DNA of 21,710 bases from CALHVR01 sp963528625 (GTDB taxonomy: Bacteria; Fusobacteriota; Fusobacteriia; Fusobacteriales; Leptotrichiaceae), in the NCBI GenBank assembly GCA_963528625.1, contig CAURVQ010000027.1, positions 1 to 21,710 of the forward strand, written 5' to 3'. The translations under genes and the position numbers were made by a program. Of the stretch, positions 14,775 through 21,710 are shown in pieces (position 1 is the stretch's first letter; every line of letters begins with the position of its first letter). Below the pieces are notes generated by a model that was not told the origin of the DNA, searched no databases, and saw nothing but the letters and a program-made list of their open reading frames with translations.

Positions 14775-15470
14775 CTAACTTTCAAACAACTTAGTTCCTA
14801 TTCTAATAATTGTCGCTCCATTTTTTAAAGCTTCTATATAATCATTAGACATTCCCATAGATAATTCTGTTAAATTTGTATATTTTTTTGAACATTCTTT
14901 TTTTAAATTATACATTTTTGCAAAATATTTTTCCAATTCTTGTTTTGTAGCATCTAAAGGAGCCATTGTCATAAATCCTTTTATTTCTACATTTGAACAA
15001 TTAAAATATTTTTCAAAATCTTTTTTAAAATCCTCAATATAAATCCCTGTTTTTGATTCTTCTTTTGAAACATTTAACTGAATTAAACCTTGTATTTTCT
15101 TATTATTTTCTTTAGCTTTCTTATCAATTTCATACAAAAGTTCATAAGAATCTATTGAATGAATTAAATTCACACTCTCTATTATATACTTTATTTTATT
15201 TTTTTGCAACCTCCCAATAAAATCCCATGTTAAATTTTTACTATTTTCATCTTGAATTTCATTAAAATATGCTAATTTATCTCTATAAAGTTGAGCTCTA
15301 TTTTCTCCAAAATAACAATATCCCATATCTACTATTTGTTTGTGTTCTTCTACATTAAAATATTTACTTACAAATAAAATTTTAACTTTTTCAGGATAAG
15401 GAGAATATTTTTTTACATTTTCCAATATTTCATTATAATTCCTATCAATAATTTCTTTTTTTAATTCCAT
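14775..15470 (-). CDS. PLP homeostasis protein (YggS/YlmE/PROSC family)
   Basis: This 231-residue protein belongs to the pyridoxal-phosphate-binding YggS/PLPBP family, which buffers PLP and affects amino-acid and keto-acid balance without a known catalytic activity. The PLP lysine is in KILFVSKYF (Lys36). Other family segments are GENRAQ, WDFIGRLQKNKIKYI, LIHSIDSYELL, GLIQLNVSKEESKTG, GFMTMAP and the phosphate-binding LSMGMSNDY ... IRIGTKLF. The frame continues upstream to a GTG abutting the hemW stop. I chose ATG at 15470 because GAAAGGT lies upstream and the remaining protein has the normal family start. It sits between hemW and sepF; the yggS-sepF pair is the ylmE-ylmF arrangement. Confidence 0.92.
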   Translation of the reverse strand: MELKKEIIDRNYNEILENVKKYSPYPEKVKILFVSKYFNVEEHKQIVDMGYCYFGENRAQLYRDKLAYFNEIQDENSKNLTWDFIGRLQKNKIKYIIESVNLIHSIDSYELLYEIDKKAKENNKKIQGLIQLNVSKEESKTGIYIEDFKKDFEKYFNCSNVEIKGFMTMAPLDATKQELEKYFAKMYNLKKECSKKYTNLTELSMGMSNDYIEALKNGATIIRIGTKLFES

Positions 15471-15485
15471 TTTTTTACCTTTCAC

Positions 15486-16610
15486 TTAAACAAATTCCAT
15501 AAAAACATTGTTTGCTAACAAAATTCCTTTTTGAGTCAATCTCAATCTTTTTTCTTTTTTTTCATTTTTAAAAATTTCAAGTAACCCATCTTTAACTAAT
15601 TTTTCTATATTTTTATCTACAAAATATGAAATTCCTTCATTTACAAGCCTCAAGCCTAACATTTTTCTTAATTTTTCTCTTTCAATTTCATCGATTATTT
15701 CCACACTTTTTTCATCTATTGGAATTTCATTTTTATCAATTAAGCTATAATATTTTCTAAAAGTTCTTACACCACTATATCTTTTATCCCCGTAAAAACT
15801 AGCTGCACTCATTCCCACTCCTAAAAATTGCTCATTTCTCCAATATTTTAAATTATGTTTACCTTCCATTCCCTTTTTAGAAAAATTAGAAATTTCATAG
15901 TGATTATAACCATTTTCTTTTAAAAAATTTATTATCGTTTCAAACATTTCAGCTTCCAAATCTTGATCCATTTCCTTTAAAATTCCTCGTTTAAGTTTCC
16001 CGAAAAAAATCGTCCCTTCTTCCCAAATTAAAGAATAAATTGAAATATTATCTGGCTGTATCTCTTTTATTATTTCCAAATCTTTTTTTAAATCTTCCAT
16101 TGTTTGGTTAGGTATACCAAACATTAAATCTATCGTAATATTTTCAAATCCAACTTCTCTTGCTTCTTGAAAAACTCGTATCGCATCAGCACCATTATGA
16201 TCACGACCTACAAATTTTAGTATATGATCCTGAAAACTTTGTATTCCAATACTTAAACGATTTATTCCTAACTCTCTCAATTCCCTTAATTTTTCTTTTT
16301 TCATATCATTTGGATTTAATTCTAATGTTATTTCAGCATTTTTTTCTACTTCAATATTATTAAAAATTTTTGTAATCATTTCAATAGGAAGTACCGAAGG
16401 AGTTCCTCCACCAAAATAAACTGTATTATATTTATATTTTGGATACATATTCAATTCTTTTATTATATATTCTGTATATTTACCATATTCTTTTTCCATA
16501 TTAATATATGTACAAAAATCACAGTATTCACATTTCATAGCACAAAAAGGGATATGTAAATATAACCCATCTACATATCTCTCTTCTTGTTTTTTATTTT
16601 GTTCTATCAT
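15486..16610 (-). CDS. hemW: Radical SAM heme chaperone HemW (HemN-like)
   Basis: This 374-residue radical SAM protein carries the iron-sulfur motif Cys23-x3-Cys27-x2-Cys30, with Cys33 two residues further in the CDFC context. GGGTPS (67-72) contributes to SAM binding, and the barrel region has ELNPNDMKK, INRLSIGIQSFQD, ITIDLMFGIPNQT and ISIYSLIWEEGT. HNLKYW (252-257) is the HNxxYW signature that separates HemW heme chaperones from the coproporphyrinogen dehydrogenase HemN. A C-terminal winged-helix-like part (about 310-374) completes it. Databases often call such proteins oxygen-independent coproporphyrinogen III oxidase; the motif and length argue for HemW. AAAGGT lies five bases before ATG. 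It starts 33 bases after the phosphomutase gene, likely the same operon, and ends next to yggS. Confidence 0.9.
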   Translation of the reverse strand: MIEQNKKQEERYVDGLYLHIPFCAMKCEYCDFCTYINMEKEYGKYTEYIIKELNMYPKYKYNTVYFGGGTPSVLPIEMITKIFNNIEVEKNAEITLELNPNDMKKEKLRELRELGINRLSIGIQSFQDHILKFVGRDHNGADAIRVFQEAREVGFENITIDLMFGIPNQTMEDLKKDLEIIKEIQPDNISIYSLIWEEGTIFFGKLKRGILKEMDQDLEAEMFETIINFLKENGYNHYEISNFSKKGMEGKHNLKYWRNEQFLGVGMSAASFYGDKRYSGVRTFRKYYSLIDKNEIPIDEKSVEIIDEIEREKLRKMLGLRLVNEGISYFVDKNIEKLVKDGLLEIFKNEKKEKRLRLTQKGILLANNVFMEFV

Positions 16611-16643
16611 TTATTACCTTTCATTTTTTAATAATAAATAAAA

Positions 16644-18362
16644 TTATATTTCTAAAATAGCTTTAAACGCTTTCATAGTTTCATCTAATTTAGCTTTTAC
16701 ATTTTCATTTGAATCTGCATTTACACTAAAATAGAATTTAATTTTCGGTTCAGTTCCTGATGGTCTTGCTGTAATGAAAGTGTCATCTTCTAACACAAAT
16801 TGCAGTACATTTTCTTTAGGTAAATGAATTTCATTTTCTTTACCTGTTTCTAAATTATATTCTTTATGTGAGCTGAAATCTCTTTTTATTTTGATTTTTT
16901 TACCTATTAAAGTGTCTTTTACATTTTCTCTTAAATTTGTCATTATTCCAGCCATTTGCTCCAATCCATCTTTACCTTTCAATGTAATTGATTCAATTCC
17001 TTCTAAATAAAATCCAAATTCATCATAGAATTTTTGTAATTCTTCATAAATTGATGTACCTATTGAGTTGTAATAAGCTGCCATTTCAGCAATTACCATT
17101 GAAGTTACTAACGCATCTTTATCTCTTGCATGTGTTCCTATTAAATAACCGTAGCTTTCCTCAAATCCAAATAAGTATTCTCCATCTAATTCTTTATTTT
17201 CAAATTGTCTTATTTTTTCTCCAATATACTTAAATCCTGTAAGTGTTTTCATTACTCCAACACCTTTAGCTTTTGCAACAATATCTATCATTGGCGTTGA
17301 AACTATTGTAGTTATTACTTTTGCATTTTTAGCTATATCTTTTTTATTATTTAACAAATATTGTAGCAATAATAATCCTACTTGATTCCCATTTGGATAA
17401 TACCAATTATCATTCGTATCTTTTACTGCAATTCCAATTCTATCAGCATCTGGGTCATTAGCCATAACTAATTTTGCTCCAATTTCATCAGCTAGTTTTA
17501 CCCCTAGCTTAAACGCTGCAACTTCTTCCGGATTTGCATAGACTACCGTTGGAAAATTTCCATCTGGCTTAATTTGTTCTTTTACAACTGTATAATTATA
17601 TCCAAAATCAGTCAAAATTCTTTCCATCGGTCTTCCACCTGTTCCATGTAAAGGAGTGTAAACTATTTTAAAGTTTTCTTTACCAGGAATATCTGTTTTT
17701 AAAGTTTGTTTTTTAATCTCTTTTATATAATCTTCATCAATTTGACTATCTAATTGAATGATTAATCCACTTTTTCTTCCTTCTTCTTCAGAAACTACTT
17801 TTATTTCTTCTAATGTTGCAATTTTATTAACTTCTGCTACAATCGATGAAGCGTGTGGATCTACAACTTGTGCTCCATCATTCCAATAAACTTTATATCC
17901 GTTATATTCTACTGGATTATGGCTCGCAGTCACCACAATTCCAGCCATACAACCTTTATATCTCACTCCAAATGATAATTCAGGAGTAGATCTTAAATCT
18001 TCATAAATATAAGCTTTTATTCCATTTGCAGCCATAACTCTTGCTGTATTTAAAGCGTATTCTCTTGATCCTATTCTACAATCGTGTGCTATTATGATTC
18101 CTTGTTCTTTAGCATCTTTTTCATTATATTTCAACATATAATTGGCTAAACCTTGAGTAGCTTTTCTAATTACATATTTATTAATTCTGTTAGTACCAAT
18201 TCCTCTAACACCTCTTATTCCACCTGTTCCAAAACTTAAATCTTTGAAAAATCTATCTTCAATTTCTTTTACATTTCCTTCTAATGCTCTTAATTCCTCT
18301 TTATCTTTTTCATCTATTGAGTTAGAAGTCAACCAATATTCATATTTTTTCATAAAATCCAT
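16644..18362 (-). CDS. Phosphoglucomutase/phosphomannomutase (alpha-D-phosphohexomutase, PgcA type)
   Basis: This 572-residue enzyme interconverts hexose 1- and 6-phosphates. The four family signatures are all present. TASHNP (145-150) carries the phosphorylated Ser147. DPDADR (303-308) binds magnesium. GFEESYGYL (399-407) is the sugar-binding loop. RPSGTEPK (533-540) is the phosphate-binding loop. FGTGGIRG (44-51) is the domain-1 entry. The length and the GFEESYGYL form match the longer PgcA-like mutases of Firmicutes rather than the roughly 450-residue GlmM or ManB types. Probable roles are glucose-1-phosphate supply for cell-envelope sugars and glycogen. GGGAGG lies ten bases before the first ATG; the in-frame ATG at codon 4 is a possible alternative. 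It is the first gene after the promoter at 18413-18440. Confidence 0.93.
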   Translation of the reverse strand: MDFMKKYEYWLTSNSIDEKDKEELRALEGNVKEIEDRFFKDLSFGTGGIRGVRGIGTNRINKYVIRKATQGLANYMLKYNEKDAKEQGIIIAHDCRIGSREYALNTARVMAANGIKAYIYEDLRSTPELSFGVRYKGCMAGIVVTASHNPVEYNGYKVYWNDGAQVVDPHASSIVAEVNKIATLEEIKVVSEEEGRKSGLIIQLDSQIDEDYIKEIKKQTLKTDIPGKENFKIVYTPLHGTGGRPMERILTDFGYNYTVVKEQIKPDGNFPTVVYANPEEVAAFKLGVKLADEIGAKLVMANDPDADRIGIAVKDTNDNWYYPNGNQVGLLLLQYLLNNKKDIAKNAKVITTIVSTPMIDIVAKAKGVGVMKTLTGFKYIGEKIRQFENKELDGEYLFGFEESYGYLIGTHARDKDALVTSMVIAEMAAYYNSIGTSIYEELQKFYDEFGFYLEGIESITLKGKDGLEQMAGIMTNLRENVKDTLIGKKIKIKRDFSSHKEYNLETGKENEIHLPKENVLQFVLEDDTFITARPSGTEPKIKFYFSVNADSNENVKAKLDETMKAFKAILEI

Positions 18363-18412
18363 GTCTTAAATTCCTCCCAAAGTCTAGTATTTTTTACTCT
18401 ATTATCATTAAT

Positions 18413-18440
18413 ATTTTACCACATTTTTATTTTTTTTCAA
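18413..18440 (-). promoter_or_regulatory. Sigma-70 promoter of the phosphomutase-hemW-yggS-sepF cluster
   Basis: TTGAAA (18440-18435) and TAAAAT (18418-18413), spacer 16 bases. Transcription would start near 18406, leaving about 44 bases of leader. It lies just after the thiI stop, with no clear thiI terminator between. Confidence 0.6.
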
Positions 18441-18477
18441 TATAAAAAATTTTTTCATTTATTTTTATAAACTAAAT

Positions 18478-19656
18478 TCATCCAAAATTAAAATATTCTT
18501 TTTCACTAAATATTTTATTTAAAATTTCATCATAATTCTCAATTTTAGCTTCTTCAATTAACACATCTTCCAATTTAGGATTAGTTACAGGGTGTTTTGG
18601 TGAAAACATTACACACGAATCTTCATGTGGTTCTATTGATTTTTCATATGTTCCTATCTCTTTTGCAATATCAATTATTTCAGTTTTATCCATTCCAATA
18701 AGTGGCCTAAATACTGGTATAGTTTCTACCGATGCGTTAGTACATGTAAGTCCACCTAAAGTTTGTGACGCTACTTGTCCAAGACTTTCTCCTGTAATTA
18801 ACGCTTGATATTCCATACTTTTAGCCAATTTTTCTGCTAACCTCATCATTGCCCTTCTATTTAAAATTGTCGCATACTCTTTTCGTGTTTTTTCATTTAT
18901 AGTTTGTTGAATTTCCAAAATATTAATCGTATAAAGTCTTACTTTTCCCATATACATTGATAAAATGTCTGTAAGTTCTTTTATTTTTTCTAACGCTTGT
19001 TTGCTCGTAAATGGGAAACTGTGAAATGTTACAAAATTTAATCTCATTCCTCTTTTTGCCATCATAAATGAAGCCACAGGACTATCAATTCCTCCTGATA
19101 AAAGTACAAGCCCTTTCCCTGTCGAACCAAGTGGTAACCCACCATAAGTTTTCACTCTTTCAGTGTAAATGTAAACATCTTTTCTTATTTCTACATTTAT
19201 CATAACATCTGGATTTTTCATTTTCACATTTTCAAATGGACTATTTATTAAAATATGTCCTCCAAGTTCTCTCGCATAATCCATAGAATTTTTTTCAAAC
19301 TTTTTATCGCTTCTATTTACTGAAACTTTAAAATTTCTAGCTCCATTTTCATAAGCTTCATTTGCTACAGCTAACACTGCTTCTTTTATAGCTTCATCTT
19401 TTTTTTCTACTTTTACAGATGGATTCATAGCCACAATTCCAAATACTTTTTTTAACCTATCTGTAATATCATCTATATTTTCATTTTCTGAAATTACATA
19501 TAATTTTGACATATCATCAACTAATTTATAGTCAATTCCAGATAAATTTCTATTTATTTTATTTTTAAGCATTCTTTCAAATTGTCCTCTATTTTTCCCT
19601 TTTAAGGCAATTTCTCCGTAAGACAATCCAACAGAATTTAATAATTTTTTACTCAT
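18478..19656 (-). CDS. thiI: tRNA 4-thiouridine synthetase / thiamine sulfurtransferase ThiI
   Basis: This 392-residue enzyme adenylates U8 of tRNA and delivers sulfur for 4-thiouridine; relatives also serve thiazole synthesis. Order of domains: ferredoxin-like start (about 5-60, LSYGEIALKGKNRGQFE), THUMP (about 61-165) and the PP-loop ATP pyrophosphatase domain (about 170-392) with SGGIDSP at 187-193. GESLGQVASQT (289-299) and EDSCVMFSPKHPVTNP near the C-terminus are typical. Cys348 in that segment probably corresponds to the catalytic disulfide cysteine Cys344 of E. coli ThiI (inference). There is no rhodanese domain, as in the Bacillus enzyme, which receives sulfur from a dedicated cysteine desulfurase. 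Such a gene lies 16 bases upstream here, so the two probably work as a pair. AAAGGA precedes the ATG. Confidence 0.95.
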   Translation of the reverse strand: MSKKLLNSVGLSYGEIALKGKNRGQFERMLKNKINRNLSGIDYKLVDDMSKLYVISENENIDDITDRLKKVFGIVAMNPSVKVEKKDEAIKEAVLAVANEAYENGARNFKVSVNRSDKKFEKNSMDYARELGGHILINSPFENVKMKNPDVMINVEIRKDVYIYTERVKTYGGLPLGSTGKGLVLLSGGIDSPVASFMMAKRGMRLNFVTFHSFPFTSKQALEKIKELTDILSMYMGKVRLYTINILEIQQTINEKTRKEYATILNRRAMMRLAEKLAKSMEYQALITGESLGQVASQTLGGLTCTNASVETIPVFRPLIGMDKTEIIDIAKEIGTYEKSIEPHEDSCVMFSPKHPVTNPKLEDVLIEEAKIENYDEILNKIFSEKEYFNFG

Positions 19657-19672
19657 TTTCTTTCCTTTCTTT

Positions 19673-20821
19673 TTATTTCATTTTTCTTATTTGTTCCACA
19701 CTCATTTTCAAAACTTCTACAACTTCATCTATTTCTTCTAAAGTATTTTGATGTCCAAAACTAAATCTAATCGCCCCGTCTATCACTTTAAAATCTAATT
19801 TCATATTTTCTAAAACTCTACTATTTCCTTTTTTAGACGAACAAGCTGATCCTGTTGACACATAAATTTCATTCATTCCTAAAAAATGAGTCAAAACTTC
19901 TCCTTTAGTTCCAATAAATGAAACATTTAATATTTTTGAGCTTGATTTTGTTTCATCTAAAAGTGAATTTATTTTAACATTTTCAATATTTTCTTCTATT
20001 TTTTTCATCAATATTTCTTTTAATTTTTTTGTATGCTCTATATCTTTTTTATAATTTTGTCCTAACAATTCCACCGCTTTTGTGAACGCTAAAATAAGTT
20101 CAGTTGGCATCGTCCTTTTGACAATTCCATTCGCAGGATTTGCTCCTTTTACTATATTATTTATTTTTACTGTTTCTTTTATATATATTGCTCCAATCCC
20201 TTTTGGTGCGTAAATTTTATGCCCACTAACCGTTATTGCATCAACTGGAATTTTATTAAATTTTATGTCAACACTTCCAAATCCTTGCACAAAATCTGTA
20301 TGAAAATAAATTTCTTTATTTTTATCTTTTATTATTTTAGCAATTTTTTCCAAATCTTGAATTGCACCCGTTTCACTATTCACAGCTCCTATTGACACTA
20401 ACATTGTATCTTCTCTCAACAATTCTTTTAATTGCTCTAAATTTACATAACCATTATGACAAACATCTAAATAATCTACATCAAATCCTTTATTTTCACA
20501 ATCTTTAAAAATTTCATATACAGTTGGATGCTCTATTTTCGTTGTTATTATATGTTTTTTAGTTCTTTTATTTGCATCTATTATTCCTTGCAAAACCAAA
20601 TTATTTCCATCTCCACCACCAGCTGTAAAAAATATTCTTTCTGCCGGCACTCCTAAAAAATCTCCAACTATTTTTCTTGATGCTTTTATTTTTTTTGCTA
20701 TTTCATGTGAAAATTCATGAATTGCATCAGGATTTGCATAATTATTTTTCATTGTTTCCACTAAAACATCTATCACTTCTTGTTTTGGCTTTGTACTCGC
20801 CGCATTATCTAAATAAATCAT
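19673..20821 (-). CDS. Cysteine desulfurase (IscS/NifS family), divergent; probable sulfur donor for ThiI
   Basis: This 382-residue PLP enzyme would take sulfur from cysteine as a persulfide and pass it to ThiI. Visible family features: YLDNAAST at the start, His98 in IEHPTVYE stacking on PLP, Asp176 and Gln179 in FHTDFVQG, the Schiff-base lysine Lys202 in SGHKIYAPKG, and the persulfide cysteine Cys327 in STGSACSSKKG. Two motifs depart from the norm. The phosphate-binding loop usually reads like SGGTExNN and is AGGGDGNN here (67-74). The usual GGGQExGxRxGTxN segment reads KGANPANGIVKRTMPTE (225-241). The active Cys, Lys and His remain, so it is probably functional. AGAGG lies before ATG. The pairing with thiI resembles nifZ-thiI of Bacillus, pointing to a specialised rather than general Fe-S role. 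Confidence 0.92.
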   Translation of the reverse strand: MIYLDNAASTKPKQEVIDVLVETMKNNYANPDAIHEFSHEIAKKIKASRKIVGDFLGVPAERIFFTAGGGDGNNLVLQGIIDANKRTKKHIITTKIEHPTVYEIFKDCENKGFDVDYLDVCHNGYVNLEQLKELLREDTMLVSIGAVNSETGAIQDLEKIAKIIKDKNKEIYFHTDFVQGFGSVDIKFNKIPVDAITVSGHKIYAPKGIGAIYIKETVKINNIVKGANPANGIVKRTMPTELILAFTKAVELLGQNYKKDIEHTKKLKEILMKKIEENIENVKINSLLDETKSSSKILNVSFIGTKGEVLTHFLGMNEIYVSTGSACSSKKGNSRVLENMKLDFKVIDGAIRFSFGHQNTLEEIDEVVEVLKMSVEQIRKMK

Positions 20822-20870
20822 AACTTAACCTCTTGTTTTTAATTTCTTTAATATTTATTTTTACTTCTTT

Positions 20871-20898
20871 ATTTTATCATATTTTACTAATTTGTAAA
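20871..20898 (-). promoter_or_regulatory. Promoter of the cysteine desulfurase-thiI operon
   Basis: TTTACA (20898-20893) and TAAAAT (20876-20871) are separated by 16 bases, with a TGn extension just before the -10. The leader is about 43 bases and holds no recognisable riboswitch. Confidence 0.62.
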
Positions 20899-20954
20899 AT
20901 TAAATTTTTAATACCAAACTATTCATTAAAATAATTTTTAATTTTTTACTTTAA

Positions 20955-20986
20955 AATGAAAAAACTGAGCTTTTACACCCAGTTTT
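20955..20986 (-). terminator. Intrinsic terminator after ybaB
   Basis: AAAACTGGG (20986-20978) pairs with CTCAGTTTT (20969-20961) across an eight-base loop, with one G-U pair, followed by TTCATTTT. It lies about 43 bases after the ybaB stop. Confidence 0.75.
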
Positions 20987-21029
20987 AAATTTATATTATT
21001 ATTTTTATATCTTTTATTTATTAAAATAT

Positions 21030-21386
21030 TTAGAATAATCCAGGAATACTAACTCCACCTGTTACTACTTCCATTTCTTTTTCTGCCATTTCTTCTGCTT
21101 TAACTAATACTTCATTTACTGCGTTAATAATTAAATCTGAAACTATTGTAGAATCTCCTTCTTCAACTGCATCTTTTAAAACATCTAAAGAAATTGATAA
21201 ATTTACTAAACTTTTTTGTCCATTCGCTTTAATTGTTACTCCACCACCAGCTACTGATGTTTCTACAAATTTATCTTTTAATCCTTCTTGTATTTTTAAC
21301 ATTTCTTGTTGCATCATTTGTGCTTGTTTTATTATATCTTGTTGGTTTCCCCCAGATGTTTTAGCACCTTTTAATTTTCTTACCAT
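21030..21386 (-). CDS. Nucleoid-associated protein, YbaB/EbfC family
   Basis: This 118-residue protein matches the YbaB/EbfC family of small dimeric DNA-binding proteins. The N-terminal helix QQDIIKQAQMMQQEMLKIQEGLKDK leads to VAGGGVTIKANGQKSLVNLSI, and the C-terminal helix NEVLVKAEEMAEKEM leads to VTGGVSIPGLF. Length is normal. TAGGAGGG lies eight bases before ATG at 21386. The same frame stays open upstream through the tRNA-Tyr gene to about 21539, giving a false 51-residue extension that must not be annotated. YbaB is often next to dnaX or recR; here it follows three tRNA genes and may be cotranscribed with them, since I see no strong promoter in the 66 bases between. Confidence 0.92.
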   Translation of the reverse strand: MVRKLKGAKTSGGNQQDIIKQAQMMQQEMLKIQEGLKDKFVETSVAGGGVTIKANGQKSLVNLSISLDVLKDAVEEGDSTIVSDLIINAVNEVLVKAEEMAEKEMEVVTGGVSIPGLF

Positions 21387-21452
21387 TTTAAATTCCCTCC
21401 TAAAAAAGTAACTATTATTTATATTTTTAAAATTATCTTTATAAAAAAAAAG

Positions 21453-21537
21453 TGGTGGTGGGGGAAGGATTCGAACCTTCGAAGGCTGAGCCGGCAGATT
21501 TACAGTCTGCTCCCTTTGGCCGCTCGGGAACCCCACC
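21453..21537 (-). tRNA. tRNA-Tyr (GUA)
   Basis: An 85-base tRNA with a long variable arm. The acceptor stem is GGTGGGG/CCCCACC, discriminator A, CCA encoded. The anticodon loop is CTGTAAA with anticodon GTA, and the T-arm is GAAGG-TTCGAAT-CCTTC. A run of nine T follows the CCA after one base. Confidence 0.97.
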
Positions 21538-21549
21538 AAACCTTAAGTA

Positions 21550-21625
21550 TGGTGCCGCTTGTCGGACTCGAACCAACCACCTGCTGATTACAAGTCAGCT
21601 GCTCTACCAGATGAGCTAAAGCGGC
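21550..21625 (-). tRNA. tRNA-Thr (UGU)
   Basis: A 76-base tRNA. The acceptor stem is GCCGCTT/AAGCGGC, discriminator A, CCA encoded. The D-arm region is TAGCTCATCTGGTAGAGCA, the anticodon is TGT within CTTGTAA, and the T-loop is TTCGAGT. It lies 12 bases upstream of tRNA-Tyr. Confidence 0.97.
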
Positions 21626-21656
21626 AAATATCACCACAATGATGAATGTAATTTAA

Positions 21657-21710
21657 TGGCGGAAGTGACGAGACTCGAACTCGCGACATCCTGCGTGACA
21701 GGCAGGCACT
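21657..21710 (-). tRNA. tRNA-Asp (GUC), partial at window edge
   Basis: The 3' 54 bases of a tRNA. Anticodon stem CCTGC/GCAGG encloses CTGTCAC, anticodon GTC. The T-arm GCGAG-TTCGAGT-CTCGT is followed by acceptor strand CACTTCC, discriminator G (the aspartate identity base) and encoded CCA. The D-arm and 5' acceptor strand lie beyond the window. Confidence 0.92.

Noticed and set aside
1..21710. CRISPR arrays, insertion sequences, integrases, attachment sites
   Set aside because: No regularly spaced repeats, transposase or integrase frames, or duplicated tRNA ends were seen.

Overview
This is a very AT-rich (by eye roughly a quarter GC) 21.7-kb stretch in which every gene I can support lies on the minus strand. 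The gene content points to a diderm member of the Fusobacteriota, most likely the Leptotrichiaceae (Sneathia, Streptobacillus or Leptotrichia type). It combines outer-membrane two-partner secretion (TPS) proteins and a PpiD-like periplasmic chaperone with SepF, a YlmE/YlmF-type cell-division pair, a rhodanese-less ThiI paired with its own cysteine desulfurase, and strong consensus sigma-70 promoters. The genus assignment is inference; no 16S gene is present.

Layout in the direction of transcription, from high to low coordinates. (1) 21710-21030: tRNA-Asp (cut by the window edge), tRNA-Thr, tRNA-Tyr, then ybaB and a terminator. (2) 20898-18478: a promoter followed by a divergent cysteine desulfurase and thiI, the sulfur-relay pair for tRNA 4-thiouridine and/or thiamine. 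(3) 18440-13898: a promoter, phosphoglucomutase/phosphomannomutase, hemW, yggS/ylmE, sepF, and tmRNA (ssrA). (4) 13735-13178: an exported two-PepSY protein with a terminator. (5) 13017-12570: rpsP as a single-gene unit with a perfect promoter and a strong terminator. (6) 12432-10583: xpt, truA and a GNAT acetyltransferase, closely packed. (7) 10518-9950: a Fur/PerR-family repressor with a candidate operator on its own promoter and a terminator. (8) 9947-8068: the PpiD-like peptidyl-prolyl isomerase. (9) 7941-7305: a flavin-reductase-like protein. (10) 7015-1: a TPS operon of three tightly coupled genes: a short TpsB transporter, an 1839-residue TpsA exoprotein ending in a class-3 lipase domain, and a lipoprotein gene cut by the window edge.

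Most of the window is housekeeping. The striking part is the TPS operon. Its order (transporter, large filamentous exoprotein with an enzymatic C-terminus, small lipoprotein starting one base after the toxin stop) is the order of cdiB-cdiA-cdiI contact-dependent inhibition loci. A lipoprotein would be the natural immunity partner for a phospholipase acting from the periplasmic side. The alternative is a host-directed secreted lipase with an unrelated or accessory lipoprotein. The transporter is also unusual: one POTRA domain, a short barrel and no visible VRGY/F-type motif. Smaller points of interest are a cysteine desulfurase with two altered family motifs, a PerR-box-like palindrome at the fur/perR promoter, paired repeats upstream of rpsP, and a possible decayed gene just upstream of the TPS promoter.
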